From Phanerochaete sordida (taxonomy: Eukaryota > Basidiomycota > Agaricomycetes > Polyporales > Phanerochaetaceae): a stretch of DNA of 64,000 bases. Under the pieces are notes generated by a model. The model ran no database searches. It saw only the letters and a program-made list of their open reading frames with translations, and was not told the origin of the DNA. Positions 1-9,960 of the stretch are shown piece by piece. The stretch lies in NCBI GenBank assembly GCA_019973155.2, contig BPQB01000014.1, forward strand, positions 62,001 through 126,000, written 5' to 3'. Numbering within the stretch: the first letter of the stretch is position 1; each line of letters begins with the position of its first letter. The translations under genes were made by a program, and so were the position numbers.

Positions 1-378
1 GACAGCCTGGTGCTGGACACGATTGTGCTGACAGCGAAACTTATTAGCATCAAACTCACCTCAAAAACGTGACGCAGCATCTACACGTACGCTTCTCTCC
101 TGTATGTGTCCTGATGTGTATGACAAGTGAGCTGGGGCTGTAGAGTAAGGTCAGCGCGCTATTATTTATAGGTACAGAACGATTTCGTGCCTGTTGAACC
201 TTTTCCCGCATACTTGGCAATCGAATCGTTCATCCATTAATTCCTTGCGAGAATATGCTGTAGCACTAGCGAAAGGGCCGGTAGTTCTACTGACAGAGAT
301 GCCAGAATTTTGGCGAGAGAGATGCGCCCCATTGTGAGTATGGCGCAGTTCATCGCGCCTGTAATATTCTTGACTCAT
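1..378 (-). CDS. C2H2 zinc-finger protein segment, runs off the left edge
   Basis: Seen: the minus strand encodes a finger split by an intron. The first exon ends in FDCQVCGKRFN at 191. The next starts at 137 and reads PSSLVIHIRTHTGEK. Joining them gives C-x2-C-x12-H-x3-H followed by the classic TGEK linker, so a DNA-binding C2H2 finger is well supported. The intron (190-138, 53 nt) starts GC rather than GT; the GC donor is the choice that keeps the x12 spacing. A second finger begins after the linker (CRCC) and is cut by another intron near 75 and then by the window edge. The residues upstream of the finger (from 378) are Ser/Arg-rich and unrecognised. The true start is uncertain. This may be the 3' end of the gene at 898-2296, which has the same strand and lies just upstream, or a separate regulator gene. 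Confidence 0.6.
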
Positions 379-897
379 AGTATGTATCGCTAGAGGGGCT
401 GAGGAATGATCAGCCCCGTGGAATGCCGAACAAAATTACAGTAAATGCTTACAAGCCTCATAAGTCGCGCTGCGCTCCGGGCGATTCCCAGATGTTGAGG
501 CTCCATCTTGGTCATGACGATGTGTGCCTCCAGACGGAATGTGTGTCCGTGTACTCCCTGGAGCGTCTCGGAGGTGGGTAGGCCGGACTATGTGCGATGT
601 AGGGCTACACTGTGGTACTGCAAGGCCGCGAGAAGGTTGTGTATGACTGCTCCGGCCGCCCACAGCGTGTGTCGAGAGGTGGGTATCTTGTCGTGGCAAT
701 ATCTGCACATCGCCACCAGATGCCCGCTCCGACCACTGGTCATGGCGTTGAGGGAGCATACTGGCTGCATGGGCGCCCCTGCTTGCACGATCAGGAATCA
801 CGCCAGGCTCCGGTGTCTCTTGAATGTGACAGGCTGTTATATGAGAATGTCTTTTAGCGATCGCAACTGATGAGCAGCCAGGTAGATGTCTCTCACA

Positions 898-2296
898 GCC
901 GTCTCCGTCGAAGGAAACAGCGGGCATGGCTTGAGCCAAGGATATGTGTACAGGAGGTTGCAAATTGTAGCTCCCAAGGCTCTGGTCATGGGGCGCATTA
1001 CCGTCTTGTAGGATCTGGTACAGATCTTCGTGACATGCCACTGCCACGGACGCCTCTGAGTGCTATTGATGATAGTCCCATGCTCATTTATGTCATTCGG
1101 CGAGTAAGGTATAATTTTCTCACCTCCATGAGATAGTCCAGTATGATATCCACAGAGTCAACGGCCTGTTGCACTGGCAGTGTCAGAGTTTGATGGAAGG
1201 ATGCAGCTAGCATATTCTCACAGCGGTGCGATCTGATACTGACGGCATCTCCTCTATTTCCATGGACCCACCGCTGGTGTCGCCAGCTTCATATATCTCG
1301 CAATCTTCGTCGGACGGCTCCAGGCGACCTGAAGATCGCTGCGTTGCTCCAGAGAACGGAGATCTCCAGGAGCCTGCGGACCCCAACCAGCTCCGTGCTC
1401 CGCCGGATATGCTTTCGTTCCATGAACCTTGCAGGTCTGTCGCTTCGGCGCGTACAGATACCTTTTGCCTCCTAAATGTGCGACTCTTCAGCTTGTAGTA
1501 TCGCAGGAACAGACACTGGTTACGCGGAAGCTTGCCGTCCGCCGTCCTTGTCCTTTGTGGACCGCAGCGCTGCTCCACGGACATCGCGACTTCGGTGCCG
1601 GCGGCAGCCGTGAATGCCGCAGATGCGTAGGAGCCGGCCGATGCGCTCAGTGAGACATCGTGCGTCTTGCCGTGATTCGCGAATGTTGCGAGAGCCCACT
1701 CGGACGTCTTGAGCCAGCCCGAGACAAGCACAAGCGACCCTGGCGCGATGTCGTGCTCACGTTCGATGGCAAAGGCGTACCAGGACGCGTGGTGCTTGAC
1801 AATATATTCGCGGAATTTGACGTTCCGTAGGTACCATTTCTGGTGCCCGCTGTCCCCTAGCACAGCCACGGCTCCGTGACTGCTCTTGCAGGTGAACGTG
1901 TACGAGGCGCCAACAATGCTATGGCGGTGTCAATGAAGGCGGGGGTACATTGGAGTACGCTCACCTAGATGCTTCTAGCTCTCCACTCGCTTGTCGATAG
2001 GTTGTTGTTGTCGTGCAAACGGGGCCAGGAGGCAGGTGATGCTCGTCCGATCGCAAAAGCCGAGCGCTGGGTTGTAGTATCACAAACCCGGACGGCACAC
2101 CATCCGCGTTTAGAGGATCGTCCGCAGGCCTCATTGCGTTGAAAAGGCGAATGAACTCCCCCTCGCTGACGTAGCCGACGTCGCCGATCTCGACCTCGTC
2201 CATTGGGTTCGCGGGCTCGGGACGCCAGAGAGGCAGCCCATATCCACGACTGACGAGCTGCTCAGCGTATACAGCAGATGCACAAGAGTGTGCCAT
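898..2296 (-). CDS. SGWLKTSEW-family protein, copy 1 (function unknown)
   Basis: Multi-exon gene of an uncharacterised family present five times in this window. Exon 1 (2296-1965) starts at MAHSCASAVYAEQ, chosen over an upstream Met because the paralogs start at the same place, and carries SRGYGLPLWRPEP and VEIGDVGYVSEGEFIRLFNA. A 46-nt intron (1964-1919) follows. Exon 2 holds the core LVSGWLKTSEWALATF, then MSVEQRCGP and PRNQCLFLRYYKLK. Short exons then encode AVDSVDIILDYLME (about 1177-1136) and ASVAVACHEDLYQILQ (about 1056), and a last supported stretch ends PAVSFDGDG. These blocks occur in the same order in copies 3, 4 and 5. No signal peptide, membrane segment or known catalytic motif is visible. 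The reading continues towards the C2H2 finger at 1-378, so the two may be one gene. The family is known to me only as basidiomycete hypothetical proteins; I assign no function. Confidence 0.7.
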
Positions 2297-2680
2297 CCGG
2301 AGTGAAAGAGGGCGCGGGCGCGAGTCGTAGTATTGAAGCATGTGTGTGCACAGTTATGTATGAGGTAGAGCCAGCAGATAGTATAGCCTGCTTCATCAGT
2401 TCCCGTCAGTCAATTCACTATTGCTCACAGCCAGTGCCCAGCCTGCGAAGCTGCTCACTAACGTTCGTTGCATCCGGTCGTCCACGAAGCGGTTGATTAC
2501 ATCGCTATGCTGCGCCTTGGTGCGAAAGTCTAGCCCATGACATAGTCGTGGTATGCGTCATGGTGTACGATACACAAGACCGTACTGGAAAAGTATGTGA
2601 GTTGCGGCTCACTGGATCAGTGGAGCGAGAGGCGAGAAAATGAGACTGCTTGTACTGTGAGGAAAAGAGACAAAAATAAA

Positions 2681-2752
2681 TGACCACCGCAGGGGTCGAA
2701 CCTGCAATCTCCTGATTCGTAGTCAGACGCGATGCCATTTCGCCAGGCGGCC
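2681..2752 (-). tRNA. tRNA-Arg(ACG), copy 1 of 4
   Basis: 72 nt, no intron. It folds as a cloverleaf: acceptor GGCCGCC with GGTGGTC, anticodon stem TCTGA/TCAGG around loop CTACGAA (anticodon ACG, read as ICG), T arm GCAGG-TTCGACC-CCTGC, discriminator A. It is identical in sequence to the copies at 34898, 36974 and 52697. It lies between family copies 1 and 2, which point away from it. Confidence 0.95.
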
Positions 2753-3430
2753 GTTATTAACGAATACATTATGGTAGCTCGCGTGACGGTATCGCCCTTC
2801 AGCTGGCAACCCGGAATCTTTTGCGACCCTTCGCGGTCCATTCGCTTCATCTACTACTGTACTTGGCGACTCGATCACTGAGACCCACAGAGCGAGGAAG
2901 ACCATACGATGCGTCATTTGCATCTGAGCTTCGCGTTTCGCCCGCCATTACAGCTAAGCTTCTCGGGGAAGTGAATGACTTCGCCGCGTCGTCGGAGTCG
3001 TGCCTAGATAGTACTGCCACACAACTGTAGTCACTACCTTGCTTTGGGTCTGGTGGCGATATCCACGATACCAGAAGCTGGTGCTAATGTGAACGGTCCC
3101 TCAGGCTTGTCGCAATCAACTTCAACAAAGGAGCCTCTCTGCCAACGGTACTATGGGCATTCCACCCCGCTTCGCGGACAGGCTGAGGGCGCAGCCTTTC
3201 GTTGAGGCTCGCTTCATGGCATGTACAGCAATCTCTATTTTTACATTGGGAACAGAGTGGTATATGTCTCAACTGAGCTCTAGGAACACGCTGCGAAACC
3301 GTATACGACGCGGGCTGTGCCTTCACCGCCTCAAGGCGACGAGGAAGGCACAGGTATGTACGTATGTCGTATTCGTGCGTTGTTGCAGACTAAGTCTTTA
3401 TACAGACACAATTACCCACGACTCTCTCCC
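2753..3430. other. Intergenic, no gene recognised
   Basis: This lies between the tRNA and the remains of family copy 2. The open frames here are short, have no recognisable motif and are not supported by splice structure. It would contain the shared upstream region of the inverted copies 1 and 2. Confidence 0.5.
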
Positions 3431-4190
3431 CAGACTCCTCGCTCGTGACCCCGCGGGCTCGAGCTCGCTCTCTGGCATCCCGAGCTACGAGGAGAGGCAT
3501 TCGGCGAAGTTGAGATTGTGGATGTCGGGTTCGTAAGCGAAGGACGCTCTGCTCGTCCCTTCGACGGACCACGCGGGGAAGACGACCCCGTCAACGCGGA
3601 CGGTGCTCCTCTCGCATTCGTGACACTGGAGCCGAACACGAAGTTGCTGCAGTCGGTCAGGCAGCACTTATCTCCCGGATCCAAATCTACTACCTCTACG
3701 ACCTACAAACAGGTGACCGTGGACGCGAGCACGTCTATGGGGGTCATGCTGCGCCATCCGTGGCTTCATCTCTCACTCCCAGCGTGGCAAGCATCGGGGC
3801 GTCCGACACGTTCAGAACCGAAGCGTTCAGCGACGGGCAGTTTCACAACTACATCGCCAAGCACGACGCGTCCTGTTGCGCTTTCGCCGACGACAAAGGC
3901 TATCTCGTCGCGCCCGACGCGCTCATCCTCGTATCCGGCTAGCCAAGACGTCCGAATGGGCGCTCGCGACGTTCTCGGACCACGGCCGCGCGCAGGACGT
4001 CTCGCTGAGCGCATCAGTCGGCTCGTATGTTTCCGCAGTCTTCCAGGTTTTTGGCGGCGAGGACGTCGGGACGAGCGTAGAGCAGCGCGCGGGGCCGCCG
4101 CGGGAACCTGGGTCCTTGGAGCGGTGCACCGCCAGCGACCAGTCTGTTCCTGCGCTACGACAAGCTCCACGCTCTCTTTGAAGGCTCCTC
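3431..4190 (+). pseudogene. Decayed SGWLKTSEW-family copy 2
   Basis: Homology to copies 1, 3 and 4 is clear but broken. One frame reads GLELALWHPEL then VEIVDVGFVSEG, NADGAPLAFVTLEPN and TTSTTYKQ, but a TGA lies in frame just upstream (about 3447), where paralogs encode the YAEQL-SRG block. A second frame gives FHNYIAKHDASC and ALILVSG, which stops at TAG (3940-3942) because bases are missing from the SGWLKT codons. Reading resumes in another frame with KTSEWALATFSDHGRA and SVEQRAGP, and a further shift is needed to reach SLFLRYDKL near 4150. With at least one stop and two frame shifts it cannot make the family protein. It is inverted relative to copy 1, with a tRNA-Arg between them. Confidence 0.75.
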
Positions 4191-5186
4191 ACGTACGGCT
4201 AAAGGGCGACAACAGTACGTCCCTCACAGCTCCTTCTCGCTGTGCTGACGCAACGCACAGCCGACCACCTGATCCTCTGCGAGCGTGTGCCGCCACCTGC
4301 CCCGAGCTGCCAGAGAGCGAGCGGCGGCCGAATGTCAAAAACGACGGCGCGGAGCCCAGTGACTCCGAATGTGCGTCCAAAACCTCAGTTTCTAGCACCC
4401 TCGTATGCACATGCTGACCACACACCAGTGTTGTACGCGGCGGTACGCGCGTCGCGGACACGCCGTCGGGCACGCACAGCGCGTCGAGCGCGACGCAGGA
4501 CTACGGGTACGCCTCCGGGCGCAGCGGCGCACGCGAGGCGTGGCAGGCGTGCCCACGCGGGTGCGCCGGTGTGCGGGCGCCCAATGAAGACGGCGTGCAT
4601 GGGCGGGCCAGGCGGGCGATGTCGCAGGCGGGTGCGGGTGTGGACTTGGGCTGGGCTTTGGATGCGTGATCTGCGGCCGTATGTCTGTTCGTCAAAACCG
4701 AGCCTGCCTGTTCGTCGCACGACGTCATGCTCTCTGCGAGACTATATGCTGCTGCGCTTTAGAGTTTCCAGTCTGAAGTAGCGTGTCGTCGGTTGCAGCG
4801 GCTGGGCGGCCTCTGCACATGTACCGGCCAGCTTGCTCCTCCCCGCCTCCCTCAGCACGGCACATATCTGAAGGAAAACATCGTGTTCTACCACTCCGCA
4901 GCGCGACGCGCACGCGAGATACATGTCGTACGGCTCAGCAGCAGCCACGTCCGGGGCAAAAGCAAAGTCCAAAATCAAAAGCATACTCTTCACAAAAAAA
5001 CACAACGAGCAGCGCATCGCCGGGATGCAGAAAGTCTAGAGTCCAGACGCGTCCTACCGCGCTCTGCGGCGCCCTCTGCGAAACTGGAAGAGGGCCTGCA
5101 GCGAGTCGTCAGTGTCTGCTGAGCGGAGACGGCGGGGCGGACGCACCATTCCACGTATCGGCGCGCGTAGCACCCGGGCGGGACGC
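4191..5186. other. Intergenic, no gene recognised
   Basis: This lies downstream of pseudogene copy 2 and of the convergent secreted-protein gene. Several open frames overlap on both strands, as expected in GC-rich DNA, but none carries a motif or a plausible exon chain. It may include the eroded 3' exons of copy 2. Confidence 0.4.
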
Positions 5187-5822
5187 TTAGACGGGCGTGC
5201 TCGAGGCAGCCGGCGCAGTGCCGGAGACGTTGATGCTGCTCACGAAGATGGTCGTCGGGGTGCTGGAGGCCGTCTCCGCGGTGCCGGAGACATCGACGCT
5301 GCTCACGAAGATCGTGGTCGGGGTGCTCGAGGCCGCCACCGCGGTGCCGCTGACGTCGACGCTGGAGACGAAGATGGTCGTCGGGGTGCTGCTCGCGGCG
5401 ACGCCGGTGCCGCTGACATCGCTGCCGGTGGCGGTCACGAAAATCGTGGTAGGCGTGCTCGACGCGGCGACGGCGGTGCCGCTGACATCGCTGCCGGTGG
5501 CGGTCACGAAAATCGTCGTGGGCGTGCTGGAGGCCGCCACCGCAGTGCCGCTGACGTCGGTGCCGGTGCCAGTGACGAAGATCGTGGTGGGCGTGCTGGA
5601 GGCCGCGACGCCAGTGCCGCTGACATCGCTGCCGGTAGCGGTGACAAAGATGGTGGTGGGCGTGCTCGACGCTGCGACGGCGGTGCCGCTAACATCGGTA
5701 CCAGAAACGAAAATGGTGGTGGGCGTGCTGCTCGCGGTGACGGCGGTGCCGCTGACGTTGGTGCCGTTCACGAAGATGGTCGTCGGGGTGCTGGACGCGG
5801 TGACGGCGGTGCCGGACACGAA
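5187..5822 (-). repeat. In-frame tandem repeats of protein A (21-23 codons per unit)
   Basis: Nine full units and one truncated unit share the core VSGTAVAASSTPTTIFV, followed by a variable linker such as TATGSD, TGTGTD or SSVD. The unit length is 63-69 bp. The strand bias of the repeat leaves long frames open on the opposite strand as well. Confidence 0.85.
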
Positions 5823-6183
5823 GCCGCTGGTGGTGTTGCTGAAGAAGCTCCCGACGAGCACCGTCTCGGTGACGGTGACGGTGTGCGCGCAGCCGGTGGC
5901 GTGCGGCGCGCGCGTCGTGTCGGGGTGCGTGAAGAAGGAGGTGACCGCGCTGGGGGAGGACGACTCGATGGAGATGATGGAGGGCGTGGAGGACTCGATG
6001 GAGATGGACGGCGTCGCGCTCTCGATGAACACCGAGGTGACGGGGCTGGCCTGGGGGGAGGATCCGGCGGTCAGTACTGCTGGCAAAGGAGCGATGTAGT
6101 GCACGCACCGAGACGACCGGGCTAGCAAGCACGCCAGAGGCAGCGCCGAGCGCGAGGAGGACGTGGGCGGGGGCGAGCTTCAT
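5187..6183 (-). CDS. Secreted Ser/Thr-rich tandem-repeat protein A
   Basis: Two exons, 6183-6109 and 6050-5187, split by a 58-nt intron (GTGCGT donor, CCCCAG acceptor, TACTGAC branch site); the product is 312 residues. The second of two adjacent ATGs is used because paralog B starts there. Residues 1-22 form a signal peptide (MKLAPAHVLLALGAASGVLA) ending in an Ala-x-Ala-like site before SP. A Ser/Thr-rich stretch follows, then about ten units built on VSGTAVAASSTPTTIF. NGT and NVS sequons and many Ser/Thr suggest glycosylation. No C-terminal hydrophobic tail or GPI signal is seen, so it is probably released or wall-bound by its sugars. It resembles fungal mucin-like or adhesin-like wall proteins in composition only. 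A paralog lies at 11180-12091 on the same strand. Confidence 0.72.
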
Positions 6184-7760
6184 CATCGTGTCTATGCTGG
6201 AGGAAGCAGGAGCGGAAGGCGAGAATTAAGTATAGGGTACGTCGACCGAAGAGGCACAAAGCAAAGAGGGAGCGAACGGTGCCCTCAGCCCGGGGGCAGC
6301 CCGCCTATTTATGCGTGCGGGCACGCCTGGGCAGCCAGGACGGCACGGCCGAGGCGCGCGCGCTTGAGCCGGGCGGCACGCGGCGCGCTGCCAGGGCCCC
6401 TTCTCGGACGAAGAAGTCGCCAGGACGGGCTGGCGAGACCGCGGGTCGTTTCTCCTTTGGGAGGAGCGCGAGGGCGTGCGCGCAGGCGCCGCCCGCGCGT
6501 GCAGGCGATACGTTCACCCGCACGTCGGGTGCCGCGCGCGAGGCCCCGCCCGCTGCGCTGAGTGCGCTAGGGGCGCGCAACAAGGGGCGGGCGTGCGCGT
6601 CGGTGCAGCGGCGGGTGGCTGGGGCTCCCGCCAGAGCCCGAGGCGGGGCGGTGCAGGCCGTCGGAGGCGGTGCGGCGCGCAGCAGGACGCGTCGCGCAGG
6701 CGCAGGTGCGGCAGGAGTTTCCGTTATTCTCGTACCGGTGGAGCGCGCGGCCATGGCTGCCCGCGGTGCGCGATATGGGCGCGCGCGCATCGATGGGCGG
6801 CGTGCGCGGGCGGGCACGCGCGTACGGCAACCCGCGCGACGCGCCCGCCCGCGGGTCGCGGGGGCTTGCTGCGCAGGCGGCGCTCCCGCGGTGTTCGCAG
6901 CGTTGGCAGGCACCCGCGGCACCGTCGGGCTGCGCGGTGCGGGGAGCGGGGCGTGGCCTGTGACGGCGTCCGTGGGCCTTCGCGCTGGCCGGCGGGCGAG
7001 GGCTGCACGCACGGCGCTGCCGGATCGGCAAGGGCGCGGCCGCTGATTGGCTGGACGATCTGTGATGCCGGGCGCGGCAGACTCCGGGGTCAGGCGCCGG
7101 GCCGCCCACGACGATCCACCGCGGCAAACAAGGTGCGAGTGGTTGATGGCCGAGCCGGCCTGCGGGCGAGCTGCTCCTCGAACCTGCTGCGGACACTGCC
7201 AAGGCCAGGAAGCGTGTAGGCAGATAGCTTGATAGTGGGTGTATGCGGCTGTGCGCAGAGGGTGCGAGGAAGGCGTAGGGCAGCGGACGCCGCATATGAA
7301 AGTGCTTCTGACCTGACGCGTTGCCCTCGTACCGCCTCCCTGCGCGCGGCCAATGCTTCCTCAGCAGCACACACTGCAGCGTCGCAAGCTCGTGCGTGAG
7401 ACCTGGCTGTATCTGCGGGCCCGCGGGCCCGTACGGCTATGGCACAACCAGCGAACGCGGCTCCTGCTCGTTCGTCCGCAGTCGTCTTGTTCTTCTATGA
7501 GGAAAACACTAGGTCTGGCGCGTAAGCTGCTGTACACGTGAACGCGGAGAGAGCGTGCCCATTGCGACGGCCAACAGTCCTGGCGGTGCACCGCGCGACG
7601 CGGACGCTTCTCGCCACATTGTCTGGCAGGTGCGCAGCAGCAGTCTCGAACGGCGTGCTGCCCCTACAGCCGATTGTATCCATGGCCGCGATTGCCGATC
7701 TGTCAGACGTCCATAAATGCGTGAACTGTTTGGCATGAACGTGCGCACGGAGAGGAACAG
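6184..7760. repeat. Upstream segment of the secreted-protein duplication, copy A
   Basis: Very GC-rich segment colinear with 12092-13760. Matching landmarks are TATTTATGCG near 6306 and 12211; TCGCCAGGACGGGCTGGCGA near 6417 and 12354; ATCCACCGCGGCAAACAAGG near 7114 and 13081; CTGACGCGTTGCCCTCGTAC near 7312 and 13269; and ACGCTTCTCGCCACATT near 7602 and 13580. Long open frames exist on both strands but are not kept in frame between the two copies, so it is probably non-coding upstream DNA. Confidence 0.65.
6306..6314 (-). promoter_or_regulatory. TATA box of secreted protein A
   Basis: GCATAAATA on the minus strand, about 120 bp upstream of the ATG. The same motif in the same flanking sequence (CACGCCTGGGCAG) stands about 120 bp upstream of paralog B, so its position is conserved after duplication. 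Confidence 0.6.
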
Positions 7761-8300
7761 GGACATATCCTGCCCGAGGCCGTCGCGGTCCTTAGGAGGT
7801 AGGGAGACTTGCGGCTATCGCGGGTGGACTTGGTTCCCAGAAAGTGGCACTAAAGTTACGACGTTTCGCGTGTTCGTTCCTGAGGGCCTAGCAATAGTCC
7901 TGGCGGTGCACACCGCGCCCCGGACGCTTCTACCTACATTACTCGGCTTGTACCTCCACAGCAGGCCGTCTCTAACCACGAATACCACTGCCGACCTGTG
8001 GAGAATCCGGAAACGCATGAGCCGCTCGGCATAAACGTGCGCGCGTATAATAACAGCGACATACCCTGCCCGAGGCCGCGCCGGCAATACCCTGCATAAC
8101 ATTCGATCAAAGCAGCGGTCGCTGGTGGACGTGGAGCTCGGTCGATGTACCACAGCCTGGACCGCCGTATGCGCCAGCCTGCCGCGCGGTATCCACCGGC
8201 AGACGTCCGCTGACTCTGCAGCGGTCCGTCGAGCGGTGCCATGGACCAAGCCATCTTTCCCTTTGCCCTGGTGACAGCATGTGCCGCTCGAGCCTGCCCC

Positions 8301-8408
8301 ACCATCGCCGTCTGCCTGACCATCGCCGTCTGCCTGACCATCGCCGTCTGCCTCACCGCCGCTGTCTACCTCACCACCGCCGTCTGCCGCACCATCACCG
8401 CCCGTCCT
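8301..8408 (+). repeat. 18-bp minisatellite, six units
   Basis: The unit ACCATCGCCGTCTGCCTG repeats six times. The first three units are nearly perfect and the last three carry substitutions but keep the 18-bp register. Confidence 0.8.
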
Positions 8409-9589
8409 ACATCACGAGCGGCCCCCTCCCGAAGCAATCACACGCACCGTACCCGCCTGTGCCCATCCTGTCTCCCGCCGTCCGCCTCGTCGCAGACCAG
8501 GCTGGCCAGCGGCCGGCCGCGCAGCGTGCCGGGCCTATCCTTGTGCGGACGCGCGCGCGCGAGACGGACGGCGTGCCGCGCGCGGCGGCAACATGCCGTT
8601 ACAGTCGACCGAGCGGGCTCTGGGAGACTTCCGGATACCGTCCGTGCGGTGCATCACCCAGATGCATGCGCCTCTTCCACGGCCCTCGCGCGTCCCGGAC
8701 GCTCCGCGCGGCATTGTCCCGGCGCGCGGCGGCCGCGGCGGCGGCGAGGCTGCAGGCCCTGCTGCCGGTGGTAGCCACGCGCCCGGCTGCCGCGCTGGCA
8801 GGGCTCCGACGACGCGTGCGCTTCTCGCCCGGAAAGGCGTGCGCGGAGGATGACAGGGACGTTCCCTGCCCGAGGACGCAGCGGCGTGGTGCCGTCGCAT
8901 TTGGTCGAATGTGCGCTGAGGGGCCGGTGGACTTGGGACCCAGCGGTGGGTACCATGGGCGGGCCCCAGATGCATTCGTCGCTGACGTATCGTCCTCCGG
9001 CAGGTCCACATACACCGCAGGCAGACCCAAGCGGTGCTGCCAGTGGTGCCGTGGACCGCGCGATCGTAGCCTTGGAGAGCAGGGGGTCCCGAGTCCCAAA
9101 ATCCGCGCCTCGCCCATACCGCGCAGGACCGTGTACCTAGTTCTGGGTCCGGTAGGCCTCATGCGCCCATCTCCCATCGGCCGTCCACAGCCTCTCCACC
9201 CCAGCACGACATACACGCCGCAGAGCCAGGCACGCCGCCGAGCTATGGAGACACAGTGCCGTCTCCACACCACGCCGCCGCGGCCAGCGCAGAAGCGCAC
9301 CACTCCGTGCGCGCACCCTGGGATAAGGTACATATCGCTCCCGGTGGAACCATATAAGCAGGGCACCCACCGAACGCGCCTTCGCCCTCGCTTTCGCCCG
9401 GCCTGCGGCCAGCGCCCGCCGCCGCGCCGGCGCGTCTTGGAGAGCGGCGTCCGCGAGACGCGCGGGCTACACTGCGGACGCTCCGCCCGCGGCATTGACG
9501 ACGCGGGTAAGCAGCGAGGTCCCTGCGTTGCCTGCGGTGCACGTACAGCGCAGCCAGCGCGCGCGTAGCGGCGGTCACACTTGGACTTC

Positions 9590-9960
9590 TACCACACGAT
9601 GGTCGGGCCCCGTCGACGAACGCGCGATGGCTCGGACGGTGTAGTCGAGTTCCAGCAAGCTGCCGATGTTCTAGTGGCAAGAGAGTCAGAAGGAGAAACG
9701 GAGGTGCGCCGCGGACGCTGTACCTCTGCGGCGGAGCGCTCGGCTCCCGAGCCCGGCCTGAGGACAGATGTAGTTCTCCTTCGACAATCACCGCACGATG
9801 GTCGCGCCCCGTCTACGACGCGCACGGCGGTTCTGTCACTAGTACCTAGCGACAAGAGAGTCAGAAGCAGCACTGCGACGCTGCGCAGCGAGCAGCGCAC
9901 CTCTGCGCGCGGAGCGCCCGGCTTCCGGGCTCAAGGAGGGGTCGCTTTGCGCGTCCTGAC
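9590..9960 (+). repeat. Diverged tandem duplication, period about 190 bp
   Basis: CACGATGGTCGGGCCCCGTC at 9595 returns as CACGATGGTCGCGCCCCGTC at 9793. CAAGAGAGTCAGAAG at 9679 returns at 9852. CGGAGCGCTCGGCTCCC near 9735 returns as CGGAGCGCCCGGCTTCC near 9915. A weaker third relative lies near 15018-15090. Confidence 0.6.

Noticed and set aside
5112..6125. Plus-strand frames over secreted protein A
   Set aside because: Antisense to a gene with a signal peptide, an intron and a paralog. The frames lack a start context and known motifs.
8296..8410. CRISPR-like array
   Set aside because: Direct tandem units of 18 bp with no spacers, in a eukaryotic genome. It is a minisatellite.
8279..9568. 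429-codon plus-strand frame
   Set aside because: Arg/Pro/His-rich, no motif, covers a minisatellite and diverged repeats. Typical of GC-rich non-coding DNA.
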